A stretch of 64,000 bases of DNA from Erpobdella octoculata. Taxonomy: Eukaryota > Annelida > Clitellata > Hirudinida > Erpobdellidae. The stretch is from NCBI GenBank assembly GCA_963978895.1, contig OZ022241.1, forward strand, positions 20,724,073 through 20,788,072, in the 5' to 3' direction. Shown here piece by piece: positions 49,213 to 59,835 of this stretch. The notes under the pieces are model-generated. The model was given only the letters and a program-made list of their open reading frames with translations, searched no databases and was not told the DNA's origin. Every line of letters starts with the position of its first letter. The first letter of the stretch is position 1. Both the position numbers and the translations under genes were made by a program.

Positions 49213-50060
49213 TCATTTATTGTTCAATTTTAACAAGTTCGTTAGCTGACTATGCAGCTGAATTGAATCAATTTTTTTTGTTGAAAAATTAAGATAGAGT
49301 TTGTTGAGTTCTTCTTCAAACTCTTTGGCAACTCTTCTTTGAGCCCTTTGAACCTGATACAAGCTCACAAATTGCTCGTTTAGAGCTATGGTGCGTACCT
49401 CCTTTTCTAAGACTGAACACAAAGCATAAAGGCTTGTGTTGTGGTTGGCCATTTGCTTTAATCCATTGTTCCATCCTTCCAGGTCGTTGTTGGTCCTTAT
49501 TTTCACATCAAAACAGGACCAGGTGGACACTGGATAGGAACCATTCAGCCACGTTTTTTGAAAGTATTTCATAAATTGCTTAATAAAAACATTGTTATTA
49601 AAAAGTATGAACAGTAAACACTAATAATATAGTAGCATTTACTTTTATTTTTGGCATTATGTTCCAACAAGGATTCCATAACAATTTGTTTGGATCTTAT
49701 GTGTGGTTGAGCTTTGCCTTTTTTGATAATAATCTGATGTTTTTCTGTTCTGGGATAGATAGGTTTGGTAGGCAGGTATGGAACTGTGAGCATTTGTAGT
49801 TGGAGCCAGTTTGAATAACTCTTCCTCTGCTTGCTGAGAAAATAATAATATTAATTAACATGTTCAGGGACTTACGCTGAGTTAATCATTGACTTACTTT
49901 CACTGTTTTTCGAAGATTTCGATCGATTGACACACGCCCAAAATACTTTTCCGTTTTTTTCATCCGTCCTTTCAACAGTCAGCGCAAATCCACGTGAGTC
50001 ACACAACATGTTTTTGCCGCGTTTTGTTGCTTTTTCAAGAACGGAGAAAGTTGGTTCATC
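49213..50060 (-). pseudogene. FLYWCH-MULE transposase relic
   Basis: Minus strand, in order: FLYWCH-type finger at 50060-49915 (KNMLCDSRGFALTVERTDEK, then VFWACVNRS with the Trp-Ala-Cys); a segment at 49793-49640 (KAQPHIRSKQIVMESLLEHN); and a C-terminal domain at 49572-49213 with VKIRTNNDLEGWNNGLKQ and VLEKEVRTIAL. FLYWCH plus RTNN-EGWN is typical of animal Mutator-like transposases. The DDE core between them is missing. Introns between the blocks are likely, because the edges show splice-like AG/GT. The C-terminal frame stops at 49213. Confidence 0.7.
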
Positions 50061-50254
50061 GTCATCTGAATTTTATTTATAAGTAACATACAAAACTAAG
50101 TAACTGTTTTTTTATTTTTTCAAACAAAGCATCGTGTAGCGATAAAAAATCACATTCCTCTGGCGAATATAACAAAACGACTTCCATTTAATCCGACACC
50201 TTTGTCTGGTATTGCAACATGGCATAAACACAACCCAGTTTGAACGGTAGTAAG

Positions 50255-50415
50255 TAAACTCCGCCTCGCTAATTGCGAGCCAGTCCCAAGCCTGGATAAA
50301 GGAGGAGGGACAGTTAAAAGGAACAAATTTTGATCCACGACAGGAAGTACTTATACACTTCCTACATACAGCCAATTCAGTCTTAAAACACTTAGTGTAG
50401 AGGACTATAAACTAT

Positions 50416-50458
<43 letters not shown>
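50255..50458 (+). mobile_element. SINE in right MULE arm, copy F
   Basis: Preceded by CGGTAGTAAG (50245-50254) and ending in a ~38-nt poly(A) at 50458. The orientation is opposite to the left-arm copies, as the inverted arms require. Confidence 0.88.
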
Positions 50459-50459
<1 letters not shown>

Positions 50460-50468
50460 GGTAGTAAG

Positions 50469-50626
50469 TAACTCCGCCTTGCATTTGCAAGCCAGTCCCA
50501 AGCCTGGAGAAAGGAGGAGGGAAAAGTTAAAAAGAACAAATTATGATCCACGACAGGAAGTACTTAGGTGCTTCCTACATACAGCCATTTCAGTCTTAAA
50601 ACACCTGGTGTAAAGGACTATAAACT

Positions 50627-50662
<36 letters not shown>
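50469..50662 (+). mobile_element. SINE in right MULE arm, copy G
   Basis: Tandem with copy F. CGGTAGTAAG occurs before it (50459-50468) and after it (50663-50672), followed by MULE arm sequence CGTGCAGC. Confidence 0.88.
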
Positions 50663-50663
<1 letters not shown>

Positions 50664-50952
50664 GGTAGTAAGCGTGCAGCAACCTCTTGTAATGACATGG
50701 CTCGTGCAGATTGCGGAATTCCCCTTGCATTTGGCGGTCTAGTGGTCTTTGGCAATAGGGTGGCCATCTGTTTCGCCATACATCGGAATACTACCCACTG
50801 AAATTGTTAGACTTTTCGTCGCAAAGGTCGGCCGTTTTGTCGCATTCTGGGCCGTTTCGTCGCAAGGTGGGAATTTTCGTCGCAACGTCGCGACGAAAAT
50901 GTACCCTGCGACGAAACGGCTTTGCGACGAATTGGCCTGCACCCATATTTGC

Positions 50953-51640
50953 GTTGTCTTTGTATTCACTTTGCATTGCCGGTTTTATCGCGTTTGAATT
51001 CGATTTCTCTTCAATATCTTAACGTTTTATTTAAGCCTTAGATTTTGATTTGGACGATTTTTAGCAGCGTTTTATAAATTTCCTATTCATTTATATAGTT
51101 GTATAATTGTATAGTTTGTAAAGCATAGTACATAGTTTTTTCTTCGGTCAGTCTTGTCTTTTGTCTGTCATTCTGGTATTTTTTTTTATTTTCTTTTAGG
51201 TAATCTTTCCTACGGACGGCCCGTGCCGAAAAAATAGTCGTATTATTTTTATTTTGTTACAATAACTTAAAAAAACAAATTTAATACCAAATTTAATTTA
51301 AAAAAAAACATTTATCGTAATTTGAGAGACTTTGAAAACGGTAAGTAGTACCCTTCCAAGCACTATTTACATCGTAGTTGTGAGTGGTGAGGTACGATGA
51401 TCGTATGAATGAAATGAATAAAAAATAAATAAAATTAGCTTATAATAAAACTTTATTTAAAAAACAAACTCAGTTATAAAACAAATTAAATTTAAATTTT
51501 AAAACTTTTTCTATGTAAAACGATAAAGAACAAAAGGCGAGAGAAACAACGAAGTAAACCCCGCTAGTCACATATAAGGTCGCTGCTATTGCCCCGGCGG
51601 TTCGCCGTGATTGCAATCTGTAAAATTGCAATCCCGTATT
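50953..51640. other. Unassigned AT-rich DNA
   Basis: No gene or element end is supported. ACCCCGCTAG at about 51558-51568 resembles a Helitron 3' end, but there is no hairpin or partner. Confidence 0.4.
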
Positions 51641-51753
51641 AAAATGAAACTCTACCCCTACCCCTAACTTTACCCCTAACCCTACCCTTACCCTACCTTT
51701 ACCTTACCTTACCCTTCCTTACCCTACCCTACCCTTACCCTACTCCTTACCCT
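51641..51753. repeat. Degenerate CCCTTA/CCCTA array, left half
   Basis: Irregular ACCCCTA, ACCCTTACC and CTACTCCTTACC units. The array continues at 52930-53019 beyond a hAT insertion. It is similar to, but not the same as, TTAGGG-type telomere repeats. Confidence 0.8.
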
Positions 51754-52929
51754 CAGAGGCGTGGATTCAGCAAAATGTTGAGGATGGCGAAAATTTTTTA
51801 ACTTTAACCCAGAAAACCTTCAAACAAAAATGACCATCCCAATATACATTTGTATGTTGTATTTTCATTAGTTAAATCATATTAATTAAAAAAAACAGTT
51901 TAAAAAAGTTAACTTTTATTTAATATTGAGGGCTGAGGGCAGACAAAAAGCGTTTAAATTATGAATGTAACAAAGGGTATCGACGTTCTTTCATTTTTAC
52001 AAAATTGTCCACTGAATCATTAAGATCAAATAGACTAAAAGGTACTAAAAGATTGAAAAATAATAGCAGAGATTTAACTAATTGGATATAAATCAACAAG
52101 TATGATAAATACTGCTTTCATCAACTAATCTAAATACTCAATCGTGTGTGAGCTAATAAAAAATAATTTAAAATGAATTGGAAAAATCTTGGTGAGAGAG
52201 CTCAAGCAACCGTGTAGGATAAGAATATGCTAATTGTTTGTCAAGCTGGGACTGGGACAGATACACGAGTCTAAATTTCATACGAGTTTGATCGGATGGA
52301 CCGAAAGCAATCAATCAATCAATCAATCCATTAAATTTCTATAGCGCTATTTCCTTGGCGTTCAATAGCGCTCGGGCACGAACCTATTAAACAGATAAGT
52401 TTTAAACCTCCGACGGAAAACAGCGAGAGAAGTAGATTTAGTAAGAGAAATAGGAAAAGAGTTCCAGAGAAATGGACCAGAATAGTAAAAAGAGCGTTTA
52501 GGGAAAGAATGCTTAACAGAAAAGATACGAAAGTGGCTAAGAGAGAAAGATCGAAGACCAGACATAGGAAGGATTTTTATTAAGTTAGGTAGAATGGAGA
52601 AGAGCAATTTTTAATTTTAAAAATTAGTAAGCAAGTTTTAAAAATAACCCTTTATTTAAGAGGAAGCCAGTGAAGAAGAGCAAGAGATAGAGAGATAATT
52701 ATAAAAAAAAGTAAGAAGTGCGAGAAACTAAGCACTAAAAGATTGAAAAATATTAGCAGTAGGTAGATTATAAGTAGATATAATTAAAAAAGTTTGATAA
52801 ATATTGTTTTTATCAAATAATCTAAATACTCATTCATGAGTGAGCTAGAAAAAATATTTTTTTTATTTGGTGGAAAAATCTTGAGGGGTGCCGTGGCCCC
52901 CCTCAGCCCCCCCCCAATCCACGCCTCTG
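51754..52929. mobile_element. Complete non-autonomous hAT-like element
   Basis: Ends are CAGAGGCGTGGATTC and AATCCACGCCTCTG, with the 8-bp duplication CTTACCCT (51746-51753 and 52930-52937) derived from the array it entered. It is 1,176 bp. The interior holds a LINE C-terminal fragment. It is the complete version of the element at 17035-20474. Confidence 0.9.
52362..52607 (-). pseudogene. CR1/L2-type LINE ORF2 C-terminal fragment
   Basis: The frame has FYYSGPFLWNSFPISLTKST, then LAVFRRRFKTYLF and a stop. This is the standard C-terminal tail of CR1/L2-type LINE proteins (LWNSLP...FK..LK..LF). The following (TTGA)n tract at about 52306-52328 is the LINE tail. The fragment sits inside the hAT-like element and is present in its other copy, so it was captured before that element spread. 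Confidence 0.7.
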
Positions 52930-53019
52930 CTTACCCTACTCCTTACCCTACTCCTTACCCTACTCCTTACCCTACTCCTAACCCTACCCATAACCCTATC
53001 CCTATCCCTACCCTTATCC
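52930..53019. repeat. Degenerate CCCTTA/CCCTA array, right half
   Basis: Repeats CTTACCCTACTC four times, then drifts to CCCTATCCCTA. It abuts the left end of the inverted-repeat element at 53020. Confidence 0.8.
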
Positions 53020-53390
53020 TAGGTAGTCGCATAAAAAGTTTCAATATATTTTTTTTATTTTACTAATATTTTAAATAAAGGTACAAATTCTGAGTTTGAA
53101 TATACTATATGTAAAAAATAAAATTAATAAAAAGATCGCATACCGCCGTGGTAATAGTTATAACGTTATATAACACGCTACGCGATTCCTTCGTTTACAC
53201 TTTTCCTTAAAACTCAAATTTTGTCTATGTAAAATTTTTTAAATTATAATTACATTATTTATTTAATTAAAATAATTTTATATAACATTTTCCCATTTTA
53301 AATAAATTATTTATACTAATTATCATAATTTTTAAACTAGTGTTTACTTTTTATCGTGTTTATAGTTAATTATCACTGGTTGTGTATTTC

Positions 53391-53441
53391 AACCACTGAT
53401 CTCTATAATATAACACACATATATTATAGAGATCAGTGGTT
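53391..53441. repeat. Perfect 22-bp hairpin
   Basis: AACCACTGATCTCTATAATATA and its exact complement are separated by 7 nt (ACACACA). It lies ~370 bp inside the left end of the element at 53020. Confidence 0.9.
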
Positions 53442-53585
53442 AATTATAGCCGAGAATTATGTTTTAATCCGTCCGTGGGAAAGATTACCTTCTTTTATTC
53501 GTGTTATTACATCTGTTAAGTTTGGTTATGGTAAGTTTGTATTGTAGTTAGCACATTTTTTAATCTAAATGTAACTAATATCGCA

Positions 53586-56209
53586 ATGGAGTGCGTTGTG
53601 TGTAAATCTGCTACTGAAGAAAAACTAATCTAAATATTGAAACAAGATGGGAAAACTTCTCTATTGAATACTACTGCAACTGTAATACTGTAATTGGAGA
53701 TACAATTTTAATTGACTGTTTAACTCTATAAATGTGGATGTTTGTATACATAAGTATGACGCTACGTCTGTCGAGGATAAACACTTCATGGAAATTCATT
53801 TGTTTTTTTCCTTCAAAAGCCGCGCTGACTTTGTGTACGGCTCGAACCCCAGGTGCCAAAGCCTCCGATTACGCTTCCAGCCTCACTGCTTCGTTCAAGG
53901 AGGTCGCTTCCGTCTACGCCGAGTGCTACTCATTGTCGCTAGCACACGTTCAATCGATCTTTATTTCAAAGCTGAAATCCTGCTTATCTGACCGGGCCCC
54001 TGTCAACAACAAGGTCCATGAACTGCTCTGTAGGGATTTGGACGTCGAACTCCTGCAACTATATTGCAACGTCCACCCGCTCGAGACCTTTGTGAACGAC
54101 GCCAGGAAGCAGCTGGAAAAATTTGATAGGACGAATGGATTGAAATGCAGTTCGGGCAAAGAAGGAACAGCGGTTTCCTTCCTATATAATTTGTCCAAGC
54201 TAAGGTTATCATTTCTTTATTAGAACATCACTTCGTTTTAAATATTACAAAAATTAATTAATGGTACTATCTCTACAGGTATAGTTACAAGGGTCAGCCT
54301 AGCGCTTTCAAAGCGTATCTAAAAAAAAATGGGGGTAGTTCCAGGCACCTTTTTAAGGTACGTCGGGAACAGACTCCATGTGATGTTCCACATGGCCGGA
54401 GTGGTCATTCGTCATGCTTCATTGCTGGGCCAATTTCTGAACAGGTGTGACTTGTAATGTTTTTAATTAGTTATAATGTTTGAAGGAAACAAAGACACAA
54501 ACACAGTTTAAATTTTTTTTAAGCCAGAGTCTGGGGGAAGCCATAAACAACGAACTTGTTATGGTGCAGCTCCAGGCATTAGGCCTCCTTGGGAAGGTCA
54601 TCACTGGGCCGTGGATGACTTTGGTTTATGCAAGCACCAGCTAAAAATCCAACCTCGAAATGGTATTACTTGTTAACAACAATTTTTAATTGAAAAAAAT
54701 ACTTACCTTTATTAATTACTCACTGTAAATGATTTTAGGCTCCTGAATTCCAAACGGCACTCCAGAATTTGGAAAAAATGAAAGCGAATCCGGCTATTGT
54801 AAAAACCGCCTCGCATGATGTCTTTGGACAAGAGATCGGCAACGACGAAACTTTGGAGGCCTTAAAAAATTTTTCATCTAATGACTCAATTCTCAACCAA
54901 CTCATAGGAAACATTCTGGAAGGAACTATCACAGTAATGAAGCGTCAACTGTATAGTTACCTTGATGGTCCTCTTTCTTCCCCGAGCCAACAGATGCTAG
55001 ATGATAGCCTCTCTGCACCTACCCATAACATCCACGCGGAGAGAACATTAGGTTGGATTAGTGTTCAGTGAATTAGAACCACCCTAGGTTATGATATCCC
55101 AAGAGCTTATGATCTATATATATAAAAATGAATGTTTGTATGTATGTATGTATGTATGTATATATATATATGTTATTCATGCATTGCTACACCATTCATC
55201 CGATCGTAATGAAATTTTCACACAACCTTGAGAGTCAAGGGGAATCAAATATAGAGAAAAAAAATTTGAAATCTGACACAAAATGAGCGGAGCGGGTGAG
55301 CGAGCGGGAACTATAAATATATATATATATATATACGCGGAAAAGCGACCGGGAACGCAACAGGAAAGCGGAGAAGGAAACGGGAGCGAGAGAGACAAAC
55401 ATTAGAAAAACCTCTAAAATTCTCGCTAGTTTTTAATAAAATCACTTTTTTAATCACAGGTATAGCCGACTACCTTATAAGAAGAGCCCCCAATGCATCT
55501 ATTGGGTATCTTGATGCTAAAATAAAGTCGTCGGTAAACCATACACTTGAGTGGTTAGACGAGCAAACACCTGAGGAACAAAAAAAGCTCATCCGCTTCG
55601 CCATATCAAAGGGAGGAAAAGTAATAACCTACTTTTGAAATTAAATATATAAAAAACATGGGCATATTTCATTTCTATTTTACTGTTTTATCAGGTCAGA
55701 AAAGCATCTCTGATAAAAGATAAAGCAGTAGACCTTACAGTCCTTGAGAGACGGCAAGAGAGTAACCATATGATAGAGAGCAAGGATCGACGCAAAATAG
55801 AGAGAGAGATAGCAAAAATAATAAAAGATAAGGAAAACATATCCAACACTTTATTCAATGGATTATCAGGCGAGCAAAGGCTTTTTATGGAGCGCATTCT
55901 GAGCGGAGAACAGCTGGAAGGAGAGCTTATAAGCCACAAGTGGACAGAAGATGAGGGGAAAACTGAAACAATATATTTCGGAAGGATACAGGGACGTACA
56001 AGGACCAAAAAAGAATGTTTCATCATAAGGTAATGTAATATTATGAAATCTTCTATATACCAAATTTATAGTGTATTTTAATAACACTTCTATTGGGTTA
56101 ATTTTTCAGCTATTGGACCACTACGGAAGACGATGCCGTCGACTTTGACTTACCAATCCAAAGTTTTGTTGCCGATCTTATAAGCGGGGATCTAACCTTC
56201 GAAATTTAA
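53586..56209 (+). pseudogene. Multi-exon element gene of unrecognised family
   Basis: The start at 53586 gives MECVVCKSATEEKLI, a short Cys pair. Exons inferred from GT-AG sites end at 54204, then span 54279-54444, 54524-54662, 54739-55051, 55460-55620, 55695-56029 and 56110-56209. Conserved-looking blocks are VYAECYSLSLAHVQSIFISK, GNRLHVMFHMAGVVIRHASL, ALGLLGKVITGPW, SAPTHNIHAERTLG, ADYLIRRAPNASIGYLDAKI, a charged helical part (ERRQESNHMIESKDRRKIER) and the end DFDLPIQSFVADLISGDL. Early exons are damaged: stops near 53640, a frameshift near 54350 and a stop near 54644. The last four exons are open, about 300 residues. I have an impression of similar proteins in many aquatic invertebrates but cannot assign a function. 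The flanking inverted ends suggest a transposon protein. Confidence 0.55.
55113..55429 (+). mobile_element. Short Helitron in an intron of the element gene
   Basis: It starts TCTATATATATAAAAATG after host A (55112) and ends CTCGCTAG before host T (55430). The body has GCATTGCTACACCATTCA and the GATCGTAATGAAATTTTCAC block shared with the 22-kb Helitron. It is 317 bp with no protein. It lies within the intron between 55051 and 55460, leaving both splice sites. Confidence 0.85.
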
Positions 56210-56307
56210 TGTCCCCTCTACTGTCTACTACAAATATGCTTGGCTTAACTTTAATATAATGTACAGTTATTTCTACGTAACTGGAATTCGCTTTCACACT
56301 AAAAATT

Positions 56308-56368
56308 TTTAACTCCGCCTCGAGTATCTCGAGCCAGTCCCAAGCCTGGTGAAAGGAGGAGGGTTTTT
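56308..56368 (+). mobile_element. Truncated SINE copy
   Basis: Only the first ~60 bp of the family are present: AACTCCGCCTCGAG, then CCAGTCCCAAGCCTGG and GGAGGAGGG. It lies ~100 bp past the stop of the element gene. Confidence 0.7.
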
Positions 56369-56744
56369 TTTTATTTAATTGTCTCAATAAAATTATTTAT
56401 AATGGTTTTTGTTTCTGTTATATTTTCTTATAATGACATATCTGATATGAGAAACAAATATTCTTAACCTATACCTGAAAAGCTCTATAAGGCATTAGGC
56501 ACTTCTTTTGTGCTGTCCGCTCATGCACGTTGTAAACTACGCTTCTACGTTGTACCCCAGTTTTTAACGGACGCACGCAGTCCATGTTCGATCGAGGTAT
56601 GCGAACTTTGATTAGTTATATCTTTTTTTAAAATAACTTTTTTTAACACTTTAAGGTATATTTGAACTCAGATTTTATACCTTTATTTAAAAATATTACT
56701 GAAATTAAAACAAAATAATTTTGAAATTTTTATGCGACTACCTA

Positions 56745-57519
56745 ATCTAAGTTTTCCACACAATAAACAATTATTCCAGTCAAATATAAAGTAGTTCAAA
56801 AATTATTCCTGGAAAGCTACCTCAACTGAAAATGCATGTTTTGAGAACTCATTTTCAGGAAATGAAATTGAAGTATTTCTTAGACAATGATGGATGGAGC
56901 TGGGATAAATAGATTTTAAGTTGTGTCTCATTAATACTGATATAGAGGCAGCACCTGATAGCCCAGATAGCCTAATTATTGTATAAGTTGTAAATGTGAA
57001 CTTTTTAAAAAAGCCCATGCTCTTCTAAAAGTTATTCAGGTTTTAAATATGAGCTACATTGTATCTGCCTGTAAACATTGCTATGGTAAAATTTGTAATA
57101 AATCTTCATACTGATAATCTTGAAGTAGATATGTTTAAGGGTGATATATGTGAAGGCCTGTATGAAAAAACTGTTAAAATCGATGAGATACTATTTTAGT
57201 TAGGCTTGCCCAAAATCAGTCTTTGTTGTTGGATGTATTTATTCTTTAAATTGGCAAAAAAAGTTGATGCTCTTAAAACAGTTTTGAAGGTACTTGTATA
57301 TGCTTGTAAATGTTGCTGTGACAAAGTTTAAGATAACTGACTTTATAATTAGTGGTCTTGTAAATAATATCTATAATAGTGAAATATGTGTAAATGTCAG
57401 AGTTGGCCAATGTGAGCAGTTATTACATTTTATTTAAAGTGATAATTTTTAGATAATTCAATATCAAATCCAACAATATAACTTTCGCTTCTCAAAGTTA
57501 ATAAATAAAAAAGTTATCG
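56745..57519. other. Unassigned AT-rich DNA
   Basis: No gene or element end is recognised. Confidence 0.4.
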
Positions 57520-57975
57520 AATAAAATGTCGGACCGTATACCAATTTCGAATGTAGGACATTCCCCCCGGACGTTTTTCCTTCCCCGGACATCCCCCCCG
57601 ACAGACCCTAGGACATTTCCCCCCCCGGTGGTAATGTAGTAGTATGAATTTGTGGTTTTGCAAAAGTGTTTTCTTGCATGCCATAAATATGTGTGTGCGT
57701 GAATTGTATACATTCCCTTCCAGACATTCCCCCGCCATGAGTAGTATGATAATTCTCACCCCACGAGGTAGGACAAGACAGAGTTAAATTTCACAAGTTT
57801 TTCTAAGAAACACAAACACCTTTTTAAATTAATAAACATTTATTGGTAACATTTAAATATTGTTAAAACGAATAATGTGTCCTAGACCCTCTAGGACATC
57901 TTCAAATGTTTTTTCGGCGCGCATCGGTTAACGAAAAAAGAGCCGATTGAAGCGCCTTCGTCGATCGCTTTACAG
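57520..57975 (-). mobile_element. MULE remnant, same family as 43.3-44.5 kb
   Basis: This is an inverted copy of 44110-44470: the GTAGGACATTCCCCCCGGACG terminal repeats and ACAGACCCTAGGACATTTCC correspond to 44345-44470. The block GAGCCGATTGAAGCGCCTTC then GTCGATCGCTTTA corresponds to 44125-44165. Only the end downstream of the transposase remains. Confidence 0.75.
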
Positions 57976-58011
57976 CCCCGCAACTAGACTTTTAGGAACC
58001 GAAGTATATTT

Positions 58012-58337
58012 TGTTACGAAGAGAATTAACAACGCAAGCTTTATAATTTCGTAAGACTTTATTTTTACAAAACAGACAGAATCCACAAGGGAGAGTAAGC
58101 GATAAACGAACAGTAAATGAATCGAAAACGTGAGGCAACAGAGAGAGAGAGAGCAATCAAAAACTAAAAACGACGACAACAACAACCTTGTGTTTAGGTT
58201 GGCTACTCTTATTTATAGGCCGTCAGCTGACACTTGTATTTACGAAAACGATGGTCATAAAATTGTCCATTGCATCCTGTGGTGCGAATGCCACATGCGT
58301 TGCAGGATGTAATTATAAATGCGTCACGGTCACCACA
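58012..58337 (-). repeat. Gypsy LTR (3' LTR of a minus-strand element)
   Basis: Starts TGTTACGAAGAG and ends GTCACCACA, 326 bp. On the minus strand it is preceded by GCTCTGGTGGGGGAGTAC, a purine-rich tract. No second LTR is in the window. Confidence 0.72.
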
Positions 58338-58532
58338 GTACTCCCCCACCAGAGCATTTGTTTAAAGTAAAAGAATATATACGTATATACAGAAAAATAC
58401 TTAAATAAGATAAATGCTCGATGCAAAAATGTTAATTGAGATACTCAGAAAGTCTTTTCGGCCAATGAACTGTGCGGCCGCTGCGAGTCTTGATTTCAAG
58501 GTCTTTGTTGAGTATTTGTGTTGGAGTGGGTG

Positions 58533-59743
58533 CAGTGGCGTAATCAGGTTTTAGCACCAGGGGGAGCGGTGAGCACATATAAAAGGCCCACTTACCAAAA
58601 TAAAGAATTTAAATTAAATACATTGCATTTATTACATACGTATTTATTTTCGTATTTCAAAGAGAAATACTGGAACACCCAAAAGGTAGAAAAACAATAT
58701 TATGTATTGTTTAGTAACAATTATAGTATATTATACAGTTTATATACTTACTCAGTGTAAACTAATTACAACAGTTTTTTTCGTCTAGGCTTCATTCTTG
58801 CAAAGTTATCGATTACTTTGTTATAATCCACTTCACTAGCAAACTGTCTTTCGATCGTAATCAAGGCTAAACCTGACAACCTGTCCTCACCAATTGTAGA
58901 ACGCACGTACGATTTTATGAGTTTCAGTCAGCTGAAGGAACGTTCCGCACCAGCGCTGTTTATTGGCAAAGTCAGAAAAATACGGTACATTGTAAAAAGG
59001 CCAGGAAAAATGGAGCACATGTCATTGGCGATCATGAATTTGAGCACATTGTTGATGGTCATTTCTTCGACACTAGAATTTTTTTCCTTCTTGATTATAC
59101 CTAATATGACTCACCGATTGATGAATATCAAATTGCAGTCTACCACACTGTCCACACATTGATATTATCTTTGTATATACTATACTACTGGGGAAAAATC
59201 TCTGTATAACCTTCTCATATAATAATTGCGGCAACAGTAGTATTAAGTTAGAGTTGTGCAGCTGAAGGTTAATAGGTTATTATTTTGAGGGAGGATCATA
59301 GGATATATCTATAATAGTGCTATATGGAAGTTTGCTGCAAAGTTTCAGCCCAGCGACCTGAAGATGTCGCACTATTATACTAATACAGAGCTCCATGCTT
59401 AAATATAATTTTGGCCTATTTAATGTAATCCCAGTGCAGCTGTCTAGCCTAGAGCCTACGGTTGCATGCATGCATGACATCAGCATCTGATCTGAGATTG
59501 CTGTTGAGTAACACAAGACTGTAGAGTCACACAATACAGTCATGTATGATAGAAAATCTGTTACTGCTTATTTGCTGATAATTAATCAACATACCCGGTT
59601 GGGATTTTAACAGATTTTTGACAGCCCTAAATTTAATAAAAGATTTATTTTAATTCTTGAGAAGGCCAAAAAGGCCCCACTTTTTGGAAAATGGTCTCAG
59701 GGGGAGCGGCCGCTACCCCTGCTCCCCCCTAGCTACGCCACTG
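58533..59743 (-). mobile_element. hAT element nested in gypsy pol
   Basis: Ends are CAGTGGCGTAATCAGG and CTAGCTACGCCACTG with the exact 8-bp duplication AGTGGGTG (58525-58532 and 59744-59751). It splits the gypsy C-terminus, so it is younger. It is 1,211 bp and holds only a transposase end. Confidence 0.92.
58766..59162 (-). pseudogene. hAT transposase dimerisation domain (TTF-type family)
   Basis: The minus-strand frame has FPGLFTMYRIFLTLPINSAG then AERSFS, a stop, and LKLIKSYVRSTIGEDRLSGL, ending with a TAA at 58768-58766. This is the hAT C-terminal dimerisation block. The upstream catalytic region is absent. Confidence 0.78.
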
Positions 59744-59835
59744 AGTGGGTGATGCGTCAGGAGCTGTTTGCGGAAAGATGGGTTGTGGATTTGTTGAAAC
59801 TGTTGGAAAGTGTTCGACGTATGCAGGCTTCAGTC

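Larger units (their letters stand above)
45434..50944 (-). mobile_element. FLYWCH MULE with long terminal arms, heavily interrupted
   Basis: The left arm (45434-45696, continued at 48940-49060) and right arm (50944-50673, continued at 50247-50130) are inverted copies, rich in TTTCGTCGC/GCGACGAAA motifs. ATATTTGC flanks both ends (45426-45433 and 50945-50952), a likely 8-bp target duplication. The outermost ~20 bp of the arms align poorly. Without the SINEs and the LINE the element would be about 2.1 kb. Its transposase relic is at 49213-50060. Confidence 0.75.
53020..56744 (+). mobile_element. DNA element with ~180-bp inverted ends carrying a multi-exon gene
   Basis: The left end TAGGTAGTCGCATAAAAA at 53020 and following sequence (TTTAAATAAAGGTACAAATT, then CGCATACC at ~53138) recur inverted at 56744-56575, including AAATAAAGGTATAAAATCTG and CGCATACCTCGATCG. 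The arms are ~75% alike by eye. They enclose one gene (53586-56209). No clear target duplication was found. The protein does not match a transposase that I recognise, so the superfamily is open. Confidence 0.6.

Noticed and set aside
51550..51570. Helitron 3' end at ACCCCGCTAGT
   Set aside because: There is no hairpin before CTAG and no matching 5' end within a plausible distance.
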